This document shows, one piece after another, positions 44,023-51,167 of a stretch of DNA of 64,000 nt. Every line of letters starts with the position of its first letter. Positions within the stretch are counted from its first letter, which is position 1. The notes beneath the pieces are model-generated. The model made no database searches. It was not told the DNA's origin and saw only the letters and a program-made list of their open reading frames with translations. Source of the DNA: an uncultured Clostridia bacterium (lineage in GTDB: Bacteria; Bacillota; Clostridia; Oscillospirales; Acutalibacteraceae); NCBI GenBank assembly GCA_947623175.1, contig CANQGK010000001.1, forward strand, positions 1-64,000. The letters are read 5' to 3'. A program made the position numbers and the translations under genes.

Positions 44023-45351
44023 ATGCTAAAAAAGCTTTTTTTAATATTTTTTACCTTTATTTTGGCTTTTTCCGCCCTTTTTTCACCTTTGACTGCCTCC
44101 GCTTACGAAATAACCGGATTTGAAATACATGCCAAAAACGCGTTGCTTATTTCCAAGGATACAAATAAAGTATTATACGAGAAAAATATCGACCAAAAAA
44201 TCTACCCCGCCTCCATCACCAAAATAATGACCGCAATACTTGTACTCGAAAGCGATAAGTATAAGCCCGACGAAAAAATCTCTATGACCAAAGAAGCGCT
44301 CGATATTGTGCTCGGCACGGGAAGCTCGGTATCCAATTTAAAGGAAGGAGAAACCTTCACCCAGCTTGACCTTATTCATCTGGTACTGATGTCCTCATGC
44401 GGCGACGTCACCTATCTTGCCGCCATGTACTACGGAGGCAGCGTCGATAATTTTGTCGATATGATGAATCAAAAGGCCGCCGAATTGGGGCTTAAAAACA
44501 CCCATTACGCAAACCCCGTAGGGCTGCACGACGAACAAAATTACACGACCGTTCGCGATATTTACACCCTGACGCTTTACGCGCTTAACAATGAAACCTT
44601 TAAATCGGTCTGCGAAAAGCCGCGATACACCATGGCGGCGACAAATTTATCGGGAGAGCGCACCCTTTCCACCACCAACTTTTTACAGGATACCACCACC
44701 AATTACTATTACCCCTACGCCAAGGGCGTAAAAACGGGATATACAGACGAAGCCGGCAGATGTGTTGTGAGCACGGCGGTTTACGGCGGTTACACCTACG
44801 TTTGCATAGTTATGGGCTGTCCGCCAAACGCCGGACGGCGCTATGAGTTTATAGACAGCGCCAACCTTTACAGATGGGCGTTCAACAACTTTTCATTTAA
44901 AGAGGTGGCAAATTCCAAAGAACCGGTTTGCGAAATTCCGCTCGAATTATCCCTCGAAACCGATTTTGCTCCCCTTTATTTCAAGGAGCCCTTCGTAACC
45001 GTGCTTCCGAACGAAGCCGACGCTTCCACCTTTATAATAAAACCGAAGCTTAATTCCGAAAAGGTCGAAGCGCCCATAAAAAAAGGACAGGTATTGGGCA
45101 CCGCCGACGTTATATACGCCGAGGAAGTCATCGGAACGGTGGACCTCGTAGCCGGCTCCGATATAAAAGCAAGTAAAATATTGGTTATTTCAAAATATAT
45201 TAAATCCTTCTTTTTTTCAAAATACATGAAAATTTTTATCGGCGTAGTAATTCTCGCCATCGTAATCTATATACTTTTATGCATATTCCTCAATATGTCA
45301 AAAATAAAAAAACGTAAGGTTCGTTATATACCTTACAAAAAGGAGAAATAA
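44023..45351 (+). CDS. dacA: D-alanyl-D-alanine carboxypeptidase (S11 family, DacA/DacF-like)
   Basis: Trims the terminal D-Ala of peptidoglycan stem peptides outside the membrane. 442 residues. A signal peptide (1-27) is followed by the S11 penicillin-binding domain with SxxK Ser64-Ile-Thr-Lys67 and KTG at 237-239. The place where SxN is expected reads Ser125-Cys126-Gly127 followed by Asp, so the Asn is absent. A PBP5-like C-terminal beta domain precedes a membrane helix (about 403-427) and a basic tail, instead of the usual amphipathic anchor. It is followed after three bases by the cyclophilin gene. Confidence 0.93.
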   Translation: MLKKLFLIFFTFILAFSALFSPLTASAYEITGFEIHAKNALLISKDTNKVLYEKNIDQKIYPASITKIMTAILVLESDKYKPDEKISMTKEALDIVLGTGSSVSNLKEGETFTQLDLIHLVLMSSCGDVTYLAAMYYGGSVDNFVDMMNQKAAELGLKNTHYANPVGLHDEQNYTTVRDIYTLTLYALNNETFKSVCEKPRYTMAATNLSGERTLSTTNFLQDTTTNYYYPYAKGVKTGYTDEAGRCVVSTAVYGGYTYVCIVMGCPPNAGRRYEFIDSANLYRWAFNNFSFKEVANSKEPVCEIPLELSLETDFAPLYFKEPFVTVLPNEADASTFIIKPKLNSEKVEAPIKKGQVLGTADVIYAEEVIGTVDLVAGSDIKASKILVISKYIKSFFFSKYMKIFIGVVILAIVIYILLCIFLNMSKIKKRKVRYIPYKKEK

Positions 45352-45354
45352 TTT

Positions 45355-45960
45355 ATGAAAATCACAACCAAAATCTTATGCTTTTTATCGGCGGCGATCC
45401 TTTGTCTCGCCTTTGCGGGCTGCGGCGGTAAAAATTCGGACTCCGAAGCCGAAAAATTAGGTAAAGTAAACGCCGTTATAACCGTCGAAAACTACGGCGA
45501 TATAACCTTGGAGCTTGACGGAGATACCGCGCCGATAACCGTAGCCAACTTTGTAAAGCTTGTAAAATCCGGATTTTACGACGGGCTTACCTTCCACAGA
45601 AGCGTTCCCGATTTTATGATTCAGGGGGGCGATCCCGCGGGAAACGGCACCGGCGGCAGTGACGAACCGATTAAAGGTGAATTTTCGGCAAACGGCGTAG
45701 AAAACAATATATCCCATGTGCGAGGCACAATTTCCATGGCGCGGCAAAGCAAAGACATGAACTCCGCGTCCTCGCAGTTTTTCATCGTTCAAAGGGACTC
45801 GACTTATCTCGACGGCGAATATGCCGCCTTCGGCAAGGTTACGGCGGGTATGGAGATAATCGATAAAATGATTGCCGACGCTCCGGTAGTCGATCCCGTT
45901 TCCGGTCTTATAGACTCTGCGAAACAGCCCCGCATTACTTCGATTAAAATAATCGAGTAA
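45355..45960 (+). CDS. Peptidyl-prolyl cis-trans isomerase, cyclophilin-type lipoprotein
   Basis: Extracytoplasmic foldase, 201 residues. Signal peptide with a good lipobox (AFAGC, Cys near residue 22). The cyclophilin domain has GFYDGLTFHR, FMIQGGDPAGNGTGG, ISMAR and SSQFFIV, which include the conserved Arg, Phe and Gln active-site residues. GGAG site before the ATG. Likely helps folding of exported proteins. It is in an operon with the carboxypeptidase. Confidence 0.95.
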   Translation: MKITTKILCFLSAAILCLAFAGCGGKNSDSEAEKLGKVNAVITVENYGDITLELDGDTAPITVANFVKLVKSGFYDGLTFHRSVPDFMIQGGDPAGNGTGGSDEPIKGEFSANGVENNISHVRGTISMARQSKDMNSASSQFFIVQRDSTYLDGEYAAFGKVTAGMEIIDKMIADAPVVDPVSGLIDSAKQPRITSIKIIE

Positions 45961-45965
45961 AACTC

Positions 45966-45993
45966 TTGACAAACGAAAAATTTATAGTATACT
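45966..45993 (+). promoter_or_regulatory. Promoter of the folate transporter gene
   Basis: Perfect -35 TTGACA (45966-45971), 16-base spacer, -10 TATACT (45988-45993). The THF riboswitch begins about 15 bases downstream. Confidence 0.85.
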
Positions 45994-46007
45994 TAAAAAA
46001 GTAAACT

Positions 46008-46101
46008 CAGAATAGACAGTCTTGCGTTAAGTGCTTATCGGACGGGGAGTTGCCGGTAGGACGAAGGATTTTCCCACGGTTTGACTGTCGCATCCCGCTG
46101 A
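46008..46101 (+). ncRNA. Tetrahydrofolate (THF) riboswitch
   Basis: Conserved THF aptamer segments are present in order: GCGTTAAGTG (46024-46033), GGGGAGTTGCCGG, AGGACGAAGG, CACGG and GCATCCCGCT near the 3' end. The closing stem pairs AGACAGTC with GACTGTC across the aptamer. A GAATAAT/ATTATTC stem (46103-46140) follows before the AAGGAGG ribosome binding site (46156-46162) and is a candidate expression platform. The placement before a folate-type ECF S component matches the known association of this riboswitch class with folT. Reduced folate is expected to lower expression. Confidence 0.85.
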
Positions 46102-46169
46102 CGAATAATCGGTTTATGGCGTTATACCTTCTTATTATTCGAAAATCGGGTAATTAAGGAGGTATTTTT

Positions 46170-46709
46170 ATGCAAAAAAATTCCCAAATTGTAAAAATCT
46201 GTTTTTGTGCCGTAATGGCGGCGCTTTATACCGGTCTCGATTATATTGCGGTATCGTTAAGCGCGCCCTTCGGCGGAACCATGAAGCTGTCGGTAAGCGG
46301 AATCGTAATTATTATAGCCGCAATAATGTACGGCCCCTTATGGGGCGGCGCCGTAGGCTTCGTCGGCGCGTTTTTGGGGCAGATTATTACCTACGGCTTT
46401 ACCGCGACCACGCTTTTATGGGTTTTGCCCGCGGTGGTACGGGGAATAGTATTCGGTCTGCTTTTCATTCTTTTCAAAAGAAGCCTTAAAACCTATATAC
46501 TCTGCATCGAAACGGTTATAAGCGCCCTTTTGGTTACGGCGGTCAATACGCTTGTTATGTATATCGACGCGAAAATATACCGCTATCCCGTCGCTTTATT
46601 CGGCATAGCGCTTGCAAACCGAATAATCGCCGCCGTAATCACCTCTATAATTTTTGCGGTTTTACTGCCCCTTATTATAAAGGGCTTAAAGCGTATATTG
46701 TTACGATAA
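46170..46709 (+). CDS. folT: Folate-type ECF transporter S component (FolT-like)
   Basis: Substrate-binding membrane subunit of an energy-coupling-factor vitamin importer. 179 residues, six predicted membrane helices. The segment LSVSGIVIIIAAIMYGPLWG, with the following GGAVGFVGAFLGQI, is typical of FolT/BioY-like S components. The THF riboswitch upstream makes folate the likely substrate. The shared EcfA1-A2-T module is not in this window and would be encoded elsewhere. Strong AAGGAGG site before the ATG. Confidence 0.88.
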   Translation: MQKNSQIVKICFCAVMAALYTGLDYIAVSLSAPFGGTMKLSVSGIVIIIAAIMYGPLWGGAVGFVGAFLGQIITYGFTATTLLWVLPAVVRGIVFGLLFILFKRSLKTYILCIETVISALLVTAVNTLVMYIDAKIYRYPVALFGIALANRIIAAVITSIIFAVLLPLIIKGLKRILLR

Positions 46710-46738
46710 ATTCGAATTCGAATGATATTTCCGTATTT

Positions 46739-47863
46739 TTACGTCCGTTTAAAATACATAAACAGCTGACATTTTATCATACCGTTATAAAGCTTGCGGC
46801 GTTTGTCGGCAACTCTGCCGAAATGCTTTTCAAACTCGTCGTGCGGACTTATAATATAATATTTTTGACCGTCGCCCATAACAAATCGCTCGCCCATAAT
46901 CCGATATAATTCTTCCGCCGATTTAAGGTCGAGCAGTCTTTCTCCGTAGGGCGGGTTCGTAACCGTGACCGAGCGCTCCTTCGGGGGCGCGAAATCGCGA
47001 ATATCGGCAACCGCCGCTTTAACGTATTTCCCCACGCCCGCCTTTTCGGCGTTATTAAGGGTGAGCTCCACGCAGCTTTTATCAATATCGAAGCCCTGAG
47101 CGCCGAAGTCGATATTATGCCTTATAAGATCCCGCGCTCTCGCGCGCTCCTCGCGCCATATTTTATCGCCCAAAAATCCGAAACGCTCCGCCGCAAAATT
47201 ACGGCGAATGCCCGGCGCGATATTTGCCGCCATCATCGCCGACTCTATAAGCAGGGTTCCGCTTCCGCAAAAGGGATCGAAAAACCGCGTATCGGGATAA
47301 ATCCGCGCCAAATCACACATCGCCGCCGCCAGGGTTTCTTTAAGCGGCGCGTCGTTGGAATTTCTGCGGTATCCGCGCTTGTGAAGTCCTTCGCCCGAGG
47401 TATCGATCATCATGCTCACGGTATTTTTATGTATTGAAAAGCGGATTTTATATTCGGTTCCCGTTTCTTCGAAATAGCTTATTTTGTATTTTGCTTTAAG
47501 GTTTTCGACGATCGCCTTTTTAATAATCGACTGACAGTCGGGTATGCTGAAAAGCTGTGAATCTATACTCCACCCGTTTACGGGAAAGGCGTCGTCCTTG
47601 CCTATGTAATCGCTCCACGGCAGAGCCTTTACCCCGTCGAACAGCTCGCTAAAGGTTACCGCTTCAAATTCGCCGACGTTTATTAAAATACGTTCCGCAA
47701 ATCGGGAGCAAATATTGGCGCGCGCCAGCATATTGGCGTCTCCCGACAATAAAACCCTGCCGTTTTCGGCAGTGACATCCTCGAAGCCCATTCTGCGAAA
47801 TTCATTTGCGGCAATGCTTTCCGTTCCGAAAAGGCAAGGCGCCGTAAGCTTTAATTTATCCAT
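46739..47863 (-). CDS. THUMP-domain class I SAM-dependent RNA methyltransferase (RlmL/YpsC-like)
   Basis: Probably methylates 23S rRNA guanine N2. About 374 residues. N-terminal ferredoxin-like and THUMP domains (1-155) and a UPF0020 methyltransferase domain with DPFCGSGTLLIE (near 200) and the catalytic NPPYGERL (near 306). Two consecutive ATGs (47866 and 47863) overlap the fumarase stop; the second has better spacing to AGAGGT. A YpsC/RlmL-N type identity is most likely. The rRNA position is not proven. Confidence 0.92.
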   Translation of the reverse strand: MDKLKLTAPCLFGTESIAANEFRRMGFEDVTAENGRVLLSGDANMLARANICSRFAERILINVGEFEAVTFSELFDGVKALPWSDYIGKDDAFPVNGWSIDSQLFSIPDCQSIIKKAIVENLKAKYKISYFEETGTEYKIRFSIHKNTVSMMIDTSGEGLHKRGYRRNSNDAPLKETLAAAMCDLARIYPDTRFFDPFCGSGTLLIESAMMAANIAPGIRRNFAAERFGFLGDKIWREERARARDLIRHNIDFGAQGFDIDKSCVELTLNNAEKAGVGKYVKAAVADIRDFAPPKERSVTVTNPPYGERLLDLKSAEELYRIMGERFVMGDGQKYYIISPHDEFEKHFGRVADKRRKLYNGMIKCQLFMYFKRT

Positions 47864-48711
47864 CATTTTACCTCTGTACTGCTGTGTCTTGTAACGTGAC
47901 AGCCTATATTTACCGCAACCGGCAGCCCCGCAATGTGTGTGGGCGCGGTCTCGATATTGACCGCCAAAGCGGTGGTGTCGCCCCCGAAGCCCTGCGGACC
48001 TATGCCTAACCGGTTGATCTTTTCGAGCAGCTCCGCTTCGAGCAGAGCGTAAAATTCGTCGCCGTTTTTAATTCGCGTATCACGGCAGAGCGCCTTTTTG
48101 GCGAGCAGAGCGCATTGCTCGAAATCACCGCCGATGCCGACGCCCACGACCATAGGCGGACAGGGGTTATTGGAGGCTTTTTTTACAATGTCCAATACGG
48201 CGTTCACAACGCCTTCCCTGCCGTCGGCGGGTTTAAGCATTTTAATACCGCTCATGTTTTCGCTTCCGAAGCCCTTGGGCGCTACGGTGATTTTAACGCT
48301 GTCACCCTTTGTGATAACGGTATGAATTATCGCCGGAGTATTGTCGCCCGTGTTCAGCCGGTTTAAGGGATCGCCCACGACCGATTTACGAAGCAAGCCC
48401 TTTTCATAGCCGCGCCTTACGCCCTCGTTTACGGCGTCGCAGAGGGAGCCGTCGGTGAAGTGAACGTCCTGCCCTATTTCGAGAAAAACCACCGCCATAC
48501 CGGTATCCTGACATATCGGCAAATCGTATTCCCGCGCCGCGTCGATATTCTTTTGCAAATCCTTTAGTATTGACGCCGCCAAGTCACAGCTTTCGCATTT
48601 AAGAGCGGAAGATATACCATCTTTAATATCGTCGGGCAATTGTTTGTTTGCCGTTATGCACAGCCGTTCTACCGCGGCTGTAATTTTTTCGCAAGAAATT
48701 TCGTTTATCAC
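47863..48711 (-). CDS. fumA: Fumarate hydratase class I, alpha subunit
   Basis: N-terminal (alpha) half of an iron-sulfur fumarase, or of L-tartrate dehydratase. 282 residues, the normal alpha length. Conserved Cys residues occur in CQDTGMAVVFLEIG, NNPCPPMVVGVGIGGDFEQC and NIGCHVTRHS and are the expected ligands of the 4Fe-4S cluster. The beta subunit, which normally follows directly, is not adjacent; instead the RNA methyltransferase gene starts within its stop codon. A terminator separates it from the upstream yabR gene. Confidence 0.92.
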   Translation of the reverse strand: MINEISCEKITAAVERLCITANKQLPDDIKDGISSALKCESCDLAASILKDLQKNIDAAREYDLPICQDTGMAVVFLEIGQDVHFTDGSLCDAVNEGVRRGYEKGLLRKSVVGDPLNRLNTGDNTPAIIHTVITKGDSVKITVAPKGFGSENMSGIKMLKPADGREGVVNAVLDIVKKASNNPCPPMVVGVGIGGDFEQCALLAKKALCRDTRIKNGDEFYALLEAELLEKINRLGIGPQGFGGDTTALAVNIETAPTHIAGLPVAVNIGCHVTRHSSTEVK

Positions 48712-48738
48712 GTTTTAAACCTCTTTTCAAAAGAAAAA

Positions 48739-48767
48739 GGCGAAATACCCTTTACGGCTACTTCGCC
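48739..48767 (-). terminator. Intrinsic terminator after yabR
   Basis: Minus-strand GGCGAA and TTCGCC, with further internal pairs (TA/TA, CC/GG), are followed directly by TTTTTCTTTT. It lies between the yabR stop and the fumarase start, closing the sporulation/division cluster. Confidence 0.85.
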
Positions 48768-48784
48768 CCGATACTCGTTTTTCA

Positions 48785-49231
48785 CTATTTTAACGCGCCG
48801 CGCTTGGTTCGCTTGATTTCCGGATTTTTTCGCTTTAAATCCGAAAACTTTTCGTCGCTCGCGGCTTTGAATTTGCTCATCATCTCTTCGAAGCTTGCGG
48901 ATTCCGAGGTCTTGGGAGTCCATACGTAAGAACCGTCGGGCTTCGGCGGAGCCTGCCTCTTTTCCTGTTTCGGACGAAAACCCTCTTTTTTCTCGGGTTC
49001 CAAAGCACGCCTTATGCTGAGGGAAATTTTACCGTCCTCCGAAATGCTTAAAATCTTCATTTTAACGACGTCGTTTATTTTCACAAACTCGTTTATGTCG
49101 TTAACGTAAGTACGCGCAACTTCGGATATATGTACCAAACCCGATTTGCCCTCGCCTAAATCGGCAAACACGCCGAAATTGGTAATGCCGGTAACTTTAC
49201 CTTCTACGATTTGTCCTTCTTTGAGCTGCAT
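48785..49231 (-). CDS. yabR: S1 RNA-binding domain protein, YabR/GSP13-like
   Basis: 148 residues. One S1 domain (residues 1-72: GQIVEGKVTGITNFGVFADLG, GLVHISEVA, VKMKILSISEDGKISLSIR) is followed by a basic, low-complexity tail. Position after divIC matches the B. subtilis order yabM-yabN-yabO-yabP-yabQ-divIC-yabR. The ATG follows AGGAGG by twelve bases. Likely binds ribosomes or mRNA; the exact role is unclear. Confidence 0.9.
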   Translation of the reverse strand: MQLKEGQIVEGKVTGITNFGVFADLGEGKSGLVHISEVARTYVNDINEFVKINDVVKMKILSISEDGKISLSIRRALEPEKKEGFRPKQEKRQAPPKPDGSYVWTPKTSESASFEEMMSKFKAASDEKFSDLKRKNPEIKRTKRGALK

Positions 49232-49261
49232 AAAAAAAGAAATCCTCCTAAAAACCCTATA

Positions 49262-49552
49262 TTAATTACCCGATATGTCAATAAAAATTTGCTCATCGGA
49301 ATAAATATATCCTAATCGTTCGCGTGCCGCTTTTTCGATTATTTTATTATCGGAATCGGAGTCGAGCAGAGAACGCAGCTGTTCAATGTCGTTTTCCTCC
49401 TCCGTATATTGCTGTTTTAACTCCTTAAGCTCCGCTTTGCTCTCGTTAAGCGTATTCCAAAGCGAGCCCAAGGTTACGGTCATATAAGCACAAACACCCA
49501 AAATCAATAACCGCAATATTATACTTTTATTTTTTTTCGGTTTACGCTTCAT
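49262..49552 (-). CDS. divIC: Septum formation initiator, DivIC/FtsB family
   Basis: About 96 residues from the ATG at 49552, which has GGAG eight bases upstream. A basic cytoplasmic N-terminus, one membrane helix (about 12-32), a coiled coil (about 30-65, with LRSLLDSDSD) and a C-terminal ARERLGYIYSDEQIF motif define the family. It forms the FtsL-DivIB-DivIC complex in the division septum. Confidence 0.92.
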   Translation of the reverse strand: MKRKPKKNKSIILRLLILGVCAYMTVTLGSLWNTLNESKAELKELKQQYTEEENDIEQLRSLLDSDSDNKIIEKAARERLGYIYSDEQIFIDISGN

Positions 49553-49652
49553 CACAGATACTCCGCACAATATAAAATACCGTTATGTCTTATTGCCTAT
49601 TTTAGCAATCGAATTACATTTAATAAGGCTTTAGTTAAGTATACAACAAATA

Positions 49653-50111
49653 TTACCGTTTTTTCAAGAGTTTTTTAATACTTTTCGGTATTTTTTTAAT
49701 AATTTTTCGTAAAAATTCGCCTACGGCGGTAAATTTCGCGTACAGAAAATCAAAAACCCGATAAAAACCCCTGTTTGCGGCAGAAAAAATCCTTGCGGCA
49801 AGGGAAAAGAAAAAAACGTAAACCTTTAAAACCAATACCGAAAGGGTTATGCGCGTAAGGACAAAGCCTAAAGTCAACGCCGCAAAAATATAAGCGCGCA
49901 GTTCCCCGTTCGTAAGCGCCAAAAGCAGACAAAAGGTAACCGGCGATATAATTATAAAATATATCAGATCCTCAAAAAATACGGTTAAATCGGAATGCTT
50001 AATTACCCTGCGGATTGCCCGCAAAATATCATAGCACAAGCAAAATACGCCGCCGAAGGACATCGCGCGCAAAAAACCGAAAAGCTGAAGAAAACTGCTT
50101 ATTTCCCACAT
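49653..50111 (-). CDS. yabQ: Spore cortex biosynthesis protein YabQ
   Basis: 152 residues with three to four membrane helices in the first 100 residues (FGFLRAMSFGGVFCLCYDILRA opening, then FFEDLIYFIII) and a basic C-terminal tail. In B. subtilis YabQ sits in the outer forespore membrane and is needed for cortex formation. Its stop is well separated from divIC (100 bases), and its start lies one base after the yabP stop. Confidence 0.9.
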   Translation of the reverse strand: MWEISSFLQLFGFLRAMSFGGVFCLCYDILRAIRRVIKHSDLTVFFEDLIYFIIISPVTFCLLLALTNGELRAYIFAALTLGFVLTRITLSVLVLKVYVFFFSLAARIFSAANRGFYRVFDFLYAKFTAVGEFLRKIIKKIPKSIKKLLKKR

Positions 50112-50112
50112 A

Positions 50113-50391
50113 CTATCTGAACAGTCGGTGGAAAAATCCGCCGTTTGGCTCTTCTGCAGTATAAATTACGGCATGAAGTCTGCCCTCGCCCGCAAGGTCG
50201 CCGATTTCGGACTCAAAGCTTAATATATGTAAGCCGGCACCCTTTATGTAAAGCTTGCCCATGACGGTTTCGAGAGCTATGCTCTCATCGTCAAATGCCA
50301 AAACCTCTTTAACTCCCGAAAGAGTGAATTTTTTCCGGTCCTCGATAATTACGTTGTGATTTTTTTGTGCGGTTTCTTCCAAGGCTGACAC
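50113..50391 (-). CDS. yabP: Sporulation protein YabP
   Basis: 92 residues of the YabP/YqfC family: a compact beta-rich protein with RKKFTLSGVKEVLAFDDESIALET and MGKLYIKGAGLHI, the family core. It is produced during sporulation and partners YabQ in cortex assembly. A CDS for the S4 protein precedes it by 53 bases. Confidence 0.93.
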   Translation of the reverse strand: MSALEETAQKNHNVIIEDRKKFTLSGVKEVLAFDDESIALETVMGKLYIKGAGLHILSFESEIGDLAGEGRLHAVIYTAEEPNGGFFHRLFR

Positions 50392-50444
50392 CCCAAAAAT
50401 ATAATCTTAATAAAATTATATTTGGGTTTTGCAAATCTTATTCT

Positions 50445-50684
50445 TTAAATTAATTTATACATGCCGGCGGCGTCATCCTTTTTAACCGTTTCCTTGCAGG
50501 AAACGACCTCCGCCTTAAACTCACGGGCGCCGAAGGTTATCTCTATGCGGTCGCCCTCCTTGACCTCGTAGGAAGCCCTGGCGGCTTTGCCGTTTACGAA
50601 TACTCTGCCCGCGTCGCACGCCTCATTGGCAACGGTGCGGCGCTTTATAATACGCGATACCTTTAAAAATTTATCTAATCTCAT
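50445..50684 (-). CDS. rqcP: S4-domain RNA-binding protein RqcP (YabO)
   Basis: 79 residues from the ATG at 50684 (MRLDKFLKVSRIIKRR), preceded by GGGTG. A single S4 domain with VANEACDAGRVFVNGK. In B. subtilis YabO/RqcP works with RqcH in ribosome-associated quality control, stabilising P-site tRNA during alanine tailing. Its position between hup and yabP is the conserved one. Confidence 0.92.
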   Translation of the reverse strand: MRLDKFLKVSRIIKRRTVANEACDAGRVFVNGKAARASYEVKEGDRIEITFGAREFKAEVVSCKETVKKDDAAGMYKLI

Positions 50685-50735
50685 AAAACACCCTATAAAT
50701 TTCAAGCCGCCCTGTAAGGACGGCCTGTAAATTGA

Positions 50736-51008
50736 TTAATTGATAGCGTCTTTTAAAGCCTTACCTGCTTTGAATACGGGATTCTTGGAAGCGGGAATTT
50801 GGATTTTAGCGCCCGTCTGAGGATTAATGCCGGTTCTTGCGGTACGATTGTGTACTTCGAAAGTACCAAAGCCTACAAGCTGAACCTTCCCACCTGCCTT
50901 GAGTTCGGCGGATACGGAGTCAACGAAAGCGGCAAGCACTTTCTCGGCGTCTTTCTTCGCAATGTCAGCCTTTTCGGCAATTGCGGCAACTAATTCTGTT
51001 TTGTTCAT
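50736..51008 (-). CDS. hup: DNA-binding protein HU
   Basis: Nucleoid-associated histone-like protein, 90 residues from the ATG at 51008, which follows TTGGAGG. The MNKTELVAAIAEKA opening and the GFGTFEVHNRTARTGINPQTG signature with the DNA-intercalating Pro are clear. Its own promoter is present. It is placed between spoVB and yabO as in many Clostridia. Confidence 0.97.
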   Translation of the reverse strand: MNKTELVAAIAEKADIAKKDAEKVLAAFVDSVSAELKAGGKVQLVGFGTFEVHNRTARTGINPQTGAKIQIPASKNPVFKAGKALKDAIN

Positions 51009-51033
51009 TTTTAGAACCTCCAATAATTTTTTT

Positions 51034-51044
51034 ACGATAATCGT
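51034..51044. promoter_or_regulatory. ACGAT-A-ATCGT palindrome in the hup leader
   Basis: A perfect 11-bp palindrome lies between the hup promoter and its ribosome binding site. It could be an operator or a small leader structure; no regulator is assigned. Confidence 0.3.
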
Positions 51045-51074
51045 TACCGTGTATACAAATTAATGTATATATTA

Positions 51075-51103
51075 AATTTACCACACTTTTCATAAATAAT
51101 CAA
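51075..51103 (-). promoter_or_regulatory. Promoter of hup and the yabOPQ-divIC-yabR cluster
   Basis: Minus-strand -35 TTGATT (51098-51103), 17-base spacer, -10 TAAATT (51075-51080) in a very AT-rich stretch upstream of hup. Confidence 0.6.
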
Positions 51104-51167
51104 TCTTTTTTAACTGATTTTTTTAAAAAAATGCTGTTTTTTTATAAAAAATGCGAAAAAACGCTAA

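Noticed and set aside
46709-46722. ATTCGAATTCGAAT palindrome as a terminator between folT and the methyltransferase gene
   Set aside because: Self-complementary without a loop or U run; too short for a confident call.
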